This document shows, piece after piece, positions 10,151 to 13,002 of a stretch of 13,002 nucleotides of DNA. Source of the DNA: DASPKW01 sp038244055 (GTDB lineage Bacteria; Planctomycetota; Phycisphaerae; Tepidisphaerales; Tepidisphaeraceae); assembly GCA_038244055.1 (NCBI GenBank), contig JBBRTW010000180.1, forward strand, positions 1 to 13,002, given 5' to 3'. Every line of letters starts with the position of its first letter. The first letter of the stretch is position 1. The translations under genes and the position numbers were made by a program. Under the pieces are notes generated by a model. It searched no databases. It had not been told where the DNA came from and saw nothing but the letters and a program-made list of their open reading frames with translations.

Positions 10151-11794
10151 TTAAAACTCCTCCAGGCGCGGTTTCATATCCGCCGAGGACCAGGCTTGAT
10201 CGAACTGCTTGCGGAAGGGGTCGGCCTCGACGTTGCGGCCCTGGGCTTTGAGGGCTTCGGACAGGCCGAAGAGCGAGCGGGGATTATTGGGACTGCGGGC
10301 AAGGTCGTCGCGGAAGACTTTTTCGGCGGCGGCGGGGTCGTTGTTGAGCAGCAGATGCGCGCCGAGGGTCTCGCGGATGGGCCAGGGCCAGGAGGGAGGC
10401 TCCTCGTAGACCAGGGCATCCTCGGCATCGATGGCGGACTGGAACTCGGCGCGGGCGGTGGCTTTATCGCCGCGGGCGTTGGCGATCTTGCCGGCCAGGA
10501 GATGGGTGGCGATGTCCAGGAGCTGTTTCGAGGGGTTATTGCCGAAGGGGAGATTGGGGGCCTTGGCGGCGAGATCGAGAAACTTGTTGCGCTCATCGAG
10601 GGCCGGGCCGGCGCTGCCGGTGCTGGCGTGGGCCATGCCGCGGGCGAAATGGTAAATCGCGCGGCTGAAGAGGCGCGATTCCCTGGGCTGGGGCGCTTTG
10701 AGGATGTCGGCCCACTGCGCCTGGCGGACGGCGATGAGGAGCGGAACGGATGCGAAGGGCTCGACCGGGGGAATGGCGTCGACGGCCGGGTCGATATTGG
10801 CGGCCAGCTTCTGCGCGGCATCGGAAGCTTCCTTCGAGCGCCCGATCATCGCGGCGGAGACAGCGAGGAAATGCAAATTGTGACTGTAGTAAATGGTGGG
10901 ATAAAAACCCCTGGGCCCGCAGCAGGAGATGAAATGCTCATCCACGCGGGCGGCGGCGGCATTGGCGGCGATGGCGGAAGGGTAGTCGCCGGTGCGGATG
11001 TAGATGTGGGCCGGCATATGCACCAGATGCCCGGAGGCGGGCGAGAGTTTGGGCAAACGCTGGGCTGAGGGCATGGCGCGCTCGGGCTGGAGCGAGGCTT
11101 CGACGGCGTGAATGTAGTAGTGATTGGCGCCCAGATGATTGGGATTTCGCGCCAGCACCCATTCGAGCGTGGCGACGATTTCATCGGTGCCTTCTTCGGG
11201 CTTGCCATCCTTGGTCCACAGACGCCAGGGGCGGAGGTTCATCATCGATTCGGCGTAGATCGTGGCGGCATCGAGATCGGTGGGAAACTTGCGGGCGACC
11301 TGCTTCATCGCATTCGCATAGATCACCGCCAGGGCGCGGAGATCGGCCTTGGGATCGGCGGAATATCGCTTTGAAACCGCATCGATATAGGCGCGCTCGG
11401 ATTCGGTGGCGCTGGCGGAAAGCTCCAGGGCCTTGCGGGAAGCCTCGTAGGCCGACTTGGCGGCGGCGGCATCGATCTCGGGGAGATTGATGTTCGGCCC
11501 GAGGGCGACGGCGCGGCCCCAGTGGGCCATCGCCAGGTTCGGATCGTGCGCCAGCGCCTCATCGAAGGAGCGCACCGCGGCATCGTGATTGAAGCCGTAG
11601 ATGTAGGCCAGGCCCTGGTCGAAATATTTCTGGGCGATGGCATCGGCCGTGGAAACTGGATGATGGACCGGGCCCAGACCATCGACCAACTTGATCGGCG
11701 CGGATGCGGCCGGGCCGGTGGGCGCGGCCGGGCCCTGGGGCTGACAGGAGGCCAGGAACGATAGTGATGCGCTGAGAAGGATCGCGACTCGCAT
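10151..11794 (-). CDS. TPR-repeat lipoprotein
   Basis: The product has 547 residues. The ATG at 11794 is chosen because AAAGGAG (11810-11804) lies 9 nt upstream and because it starts a classic lipoprotein signal: MRVAILLSASLSFLASC, lipobox LASC, Cys17. A low-complexity Pro/Ala linker follows (about 18-33). A clear tetratricopeptide repeat covers ~53-99 (YFDQGLAYIYGFNHDAAVRS, then FDEALAHDPNLAMAHWGRA), and a C-terminal TPR pair lies near 490-535. Between them are conserved aromatic/histidine stretches: GANHYYIHAVEAS (222-234), HLVHMPAHIYIRTGDY (256-271) and YYSHNLHFLA (302-311). They resemble a TPR family of about 550 residues common in environmental bacteria, with no known biochemical role. 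It is inferred to be membrane-anchored and to act as a protein-interaction scaffold. Whether the histidines bind metal is unknown. It lies 70 nt downstream of the PAP2 gene on the same strand. Confidence 0.85.
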   Translation of the reverse strand: MRVAILLSASLSFLASCQPQGPAAPTGPAASAPIKLVDGLGPVHHPVSTADAIAQKYFDQGLAYIYGFNHDAAVRSFDEALAHDPNLAMAHWGRAVALGPNINLPEIDAAAAKSAYEASRKALELSASATESERAYIDAVSKRYSADPKADLRALAVIYANAMKQVARKFPTDLDAATIYAESMMNLRPWRLWTKDGKPEEGTDEIVATLEWVLARNPNHLGANHYYIHAVEASLQPERAMPSAQRLPKLSPASGHLVHMPAHIYIRTGDYPSAIAANAAAARVDEHFISCCGPRGFYPTIYYSHNLHFLAVSAAMIGRSKEASDAAQKLAANIDPAVDAIPPVEPFASVPLLIAVRQAQWADILKAPQPRESRLFSRAIYHFARGMAHASTGSAGPALDERNKFLDLAAKAPNLPFGNNPSKQLLDIATHLLAGKIANARGDKATARAEFQSAIDAEDALVYEEPPSWPWPIRETLGAHLLLNNDPAAAEKVFRDDLARSPNNPRSLFGLSEALKAQGRNVEADPFRKQFDQAWSSADMKPRLEEF

Positions 11795-11864
11795 GGATGG
11801 AAACTCCTTTCGAGTGGGGATGCTCATCATAACACGGAAATATCGCGTGCCATTCCAGCTTTTT
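11795..11864 (-). promoter_or_regulatory. Possible promoter and ribosome-binding site of the TPR lipoprotein
   Basis: In the 70 nt between the PAP2 stop and the TPR start, TATGAT at 11831-11826 is a good -10 match and would give a leader of about 25 nt carrying AAAGGAG (11810-11804). No convincing -35 stands 16-18 nt upstream, so the gene may equally be read through from the PAP2 gene. Confidence 0.35.
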
Positions 11865-12587
11865 CTAAATCGCGCGCTGCGCGGGCAGGGCGGATTCTTC
11901 AGCCGCGAGATCATCCGAGCCGGCCGATCCGCGCCAGGCGATCCAGTGAACGGCCCACGCCAGAATCGCGCCGGCCGGGAGATCGACGAAATAATGCTGC
12001 TTGGTGGCGAGAGTTCCGTACAGGATCAGTGCCGCCCAGATCCAGCCGGCCAGCAGCATCCGCGCCAGGCGTCTGGGGGGCAAATCCGCCAGGGCGCGGC
12101 GGGCGAAAAGAAGCGTGTAGATCGTCAGACCCGCATGCAGCGAGGGGAGGGAATTGATCGGCTGATCGATCGAGGCGATGTGCTTGTAGAAAACGTTAGC
12201 CGATTCCGGAATCGCCGGCCGCGGGTAGGCGATGGGCACGGCGAAGAAAAAGACGCTGGCGATGATGAACATCAGGGCGATGCCGATCGTGTAACGGCGC
12301 ACATGCGGGGCGCGAATCGCCAGCAGCGGCGGGATCGGCAGGAGCAGGTACATCGACATGTACGGAAAAATCCACGATGGCTGGAATGGAATGGCGCGGT
12401 CGAGCCAGAGCAGCGGAATCTCGCGCCGCGGCCAGATCGGCCGCCATTGCGGGAGGTAATAGCAGCAGGTGAAGAGCGGCGGCAGGAGAAAGAGGAGGAA
12501 GACCTTTCGCCGCCATCCGCTGCGAACCCGGCCGAGGAGGATGTGAAGCGCGGTTGCGGGCATGTGCGAATCGGGAATATCGTTCAT
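11865..12587 (-). CDS. PAP2-family membrane phosphatase/phosphotransferase (inositol-phosphotransferase-like)
   Basis: From the ATG at 12587 the product has 240 residues and about six predicted membrane segments (roughly 27-44, 74-91, 100-119, 150-163, 178-192, 202-218). The PAP2 signature is SLPSLHAG at 146-153 (motif 2) plus TKQHYFVDLPAG at 195-206, where His198 and Asp202 form motif 3. YPRP at 121-124 may be the remnant of motif 1. The SLPSLH/TKQHY wording is that of the AUR1/inositolphosphotransferase-like branch rather than the classic phosphatidate phosphatases. Members remove or transfer phosphate headgroups of lipids at the outer face of the membrane; the substrate here is unknown. 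No Shine-Dalgarno sequence precedes 12587. The in-frame ATG at 12563 (Met9) is an alternative start, with TATGAT (12597-12592) placed as a -10 for it. The in-frame ATG at 12701 would put the start inside tmRNA and is rejected. Confidence 0.82.
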   Translation of the reverse strand: MNDIPDSHMPATALHILLGRVRSGWRRKVFLLFLLPPLFTCCYYLPQWRPIWPRREIPLLWLDRAIPFQPSWIFPYMSMYLLLPIPPLLAIRAPHVRRYTIGIALMFIIASVFFFAVPIAYPRPAIPESANVFYKHIASIDQPINSLPSLHAGLTIYTLLFARRALADLPPRRLARMLLAGWIWAALILYGTLATKQHYFVDLPAGAILAWAVHWIAWRGSAGSDDLAAEESALPAQRAI

Positions 12588-12595
12588 GGAATCAT

Positions 12596-12627
12596 AAAAC
12601 GCAAAAACCCCTGCGGATACAGGGGTT
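12596..12627 (-). terminator. Intrinsic terminator of tmRNA
   Basis: On the minus strand a perfect 8-bp stem AACCCCTG/CAGGGGTT (12627-12620 with 12613-12606, 6-nt loop) runs into TTTTTGCGTTTT. It lies 37 nt past the tmRNA 3' end and ends only about 10 nt before the PAP2 start codon. Confidence 0.85.
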
Positions 12628-12664
12628 CGCGGCACGATGCCGATCGGTACGGCGCGTGCGGAAG

Positions 12665-13002
12665 TGGAGGCGGAGGGAATTGAACCCTCGTCCCGAGACA
12701 ACCCAAATGACGGCCTCTACATGCTTAGTTGGTGTTTTGAGTCTCGGGCCCTTCAACGATCGCCAACAACCTTCGTCGGGCCCAAGTCGTCTTTATCTCG
12801 CCAGTGAACCAACGTCCGAATTCACCGGCCAGCCTGCTGTTTTGCGACCGATGCGCCACAGGCTGCGCATCGTGTCGAGGTTGCCTTTTATTAGGCAGCC
12901 ATACGAACCTGACCGGCATAGCCGATCTGGCCTGCAACATTGCTGTTGGCAGTTAATGTTTTGCTCGAATGATTAGCCAGGCCTATCGAGCGTCCTGGAC
13001 AT
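12665..13002 (-). ncRNA. ssrA: tmRNA (transfer-messenger RNA), 5' end outside window
   Basis: tmRNA rescues stalled ribosomes with SmpB and adds a degradation tag. Evidence in order of transcription starts with an H-type pseudoknot (pk1): CCAGG/CCTGG (12998-12994 with 12981-12977) interleaved with GCTCGA/TCGAGC (12991-12986 with 12968-12963). Twelve nt later the resume codon GCC (12950-12948) opens the tag ANSNVAGQIGYAGQVRMAA, ended by TAATAA (12893-12888). A perfect 8-bp hairpin, CGATGCGC/GCGCATCG (12872-12865 with 12856-12849), is a candidate pk2 element. The conserved ACTAAGCATGTAG follows near 12730-12718. The 3' tRNA-like part has a T arm GAGGG-TTCAATT-CCCTC and acceptor strand CGCCTCC with discriminator A at 12665. 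The next bases are CTT, so CCA is not encoded and must be added. Judged against the usual ~350-400 nt, only some 40 nt of the 5' end is missing. A terminator follows. Confidence 0.95.
12888..12950 (-). other. tmRNA tag reading frame
   Basis: Nineteen codons followed by TAATAA encode ANSNVAGQIGYAGQVRMAA. The resume codon choice is supported by the Ala codon, the A at -4 (TTAACT before GCC), the correct distance from pk1, and the final MAA, close to the usual LAA recognised by ClpXP. The tag is longer than the common 8-15 residues and lacks acidic residues. Confidence 0.8.

Noticed and set aside
10196..11068. Plus-strand open frame (290 codons, Gly-rich)
   Set aside because: Antisense to the TPR lipoprotein, which has a lipobox, Shine-Dalgarno sequence and recognisable repeats.
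11830..11852. Sigma-54 promoter suggested by TGGCACG upstream of the TPR gene
   Set aside because: The -24 half matches, but the required GC of the -12 element is absent at the right spacing (ATTTCC instead).
11795..11914. Upstream start for the TPR protein at 11914
   Set aside because: It would overlap the PAP2 gene and bury the lipoprotein signal; the ATG at 11794 has a strong ribosome-binding site and a lipobox.
11793..12683. Plus-strand open frame (296 codons)
   Set aside because: Antisense to the PAP2 gene and the tmRNA terminator; Arg/Gly-rich with no domain.
12588..12701. Upstream start for the PAP2 protein at 12701
   Set aside because: It would start inside tmRNA and run through the terminator hairpin.
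12665..12720. Separate tRNA gene at the T-arm-like sequence
   Set aside because: There is a T arm and acceptor strand but no anticodon or D arm; this is the tRNA-like 3' end of tmRNA.
12554..12976. Plus-strand open frame over the tmRNA region
   Set aside because: The minus strand has pk1, tag, conserved core, T arm and terminator of tmRNA; the plus frame is a shadow.

Overview
The window looks like a piece of a high-GC chromosome from a planctomycete, most likely of the Phycisphaerae type. Three things suggest this: a giant autotransporter-associated beta-strand repeat (PATR) surface protein whose C-terminal end has dockerin-type calcium loops, a stand-alone XylR-type regulator (LacI-like sensor fused to an AraC-type DNA-binding domain) beside it, and coding sequence rich in G and C on both strands. 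The assignment rests on protein style, not on a marker gene.

Layout. Positions 1-8777 (minus strand) are one uninterrupted reading frame of 2,925 codons that runs off the left edge. It encodes a secreted beta-helical repeat protein built from recurring modules: a pair of ~770-nt modules, a pair of ~725-nt modules and five ~70-residue units, many of them carrying a PATR motif. It ends inside a dockerin-like domain; its stop codon lies outside the window. A 93-bp gap (8778-8870) separates it from a divergent plus-strand XylR-type regulator gene (8871-10037), which is the natural candidate for its local control. A short gap (10038-10150) follows between convergent genes.

The right-hand part is all on the minus strand. 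Read in the direction of transcription it holds: tmRNA (ssrA, entering from the right edge and ending at 12665) with a clear intrinsic terminator (12627-12596), a membrane PAP2-family phosphatase or phosphotransferase (12587-11865), and a TPR lipoprotein (11794-10151). The last two may be co-transcribed, though a possible promoter lies between them.

No transposon, CRISPR array, tRNA or obviously new multi-gene system is visible. The points most worth a second look are the modular duplication and reordering inside the giant surface protein, its pairing with the divergent regulator, and the long, non-acidic predicted tmRNA tag (ANSNVAGQIGYAGQVRMAA).
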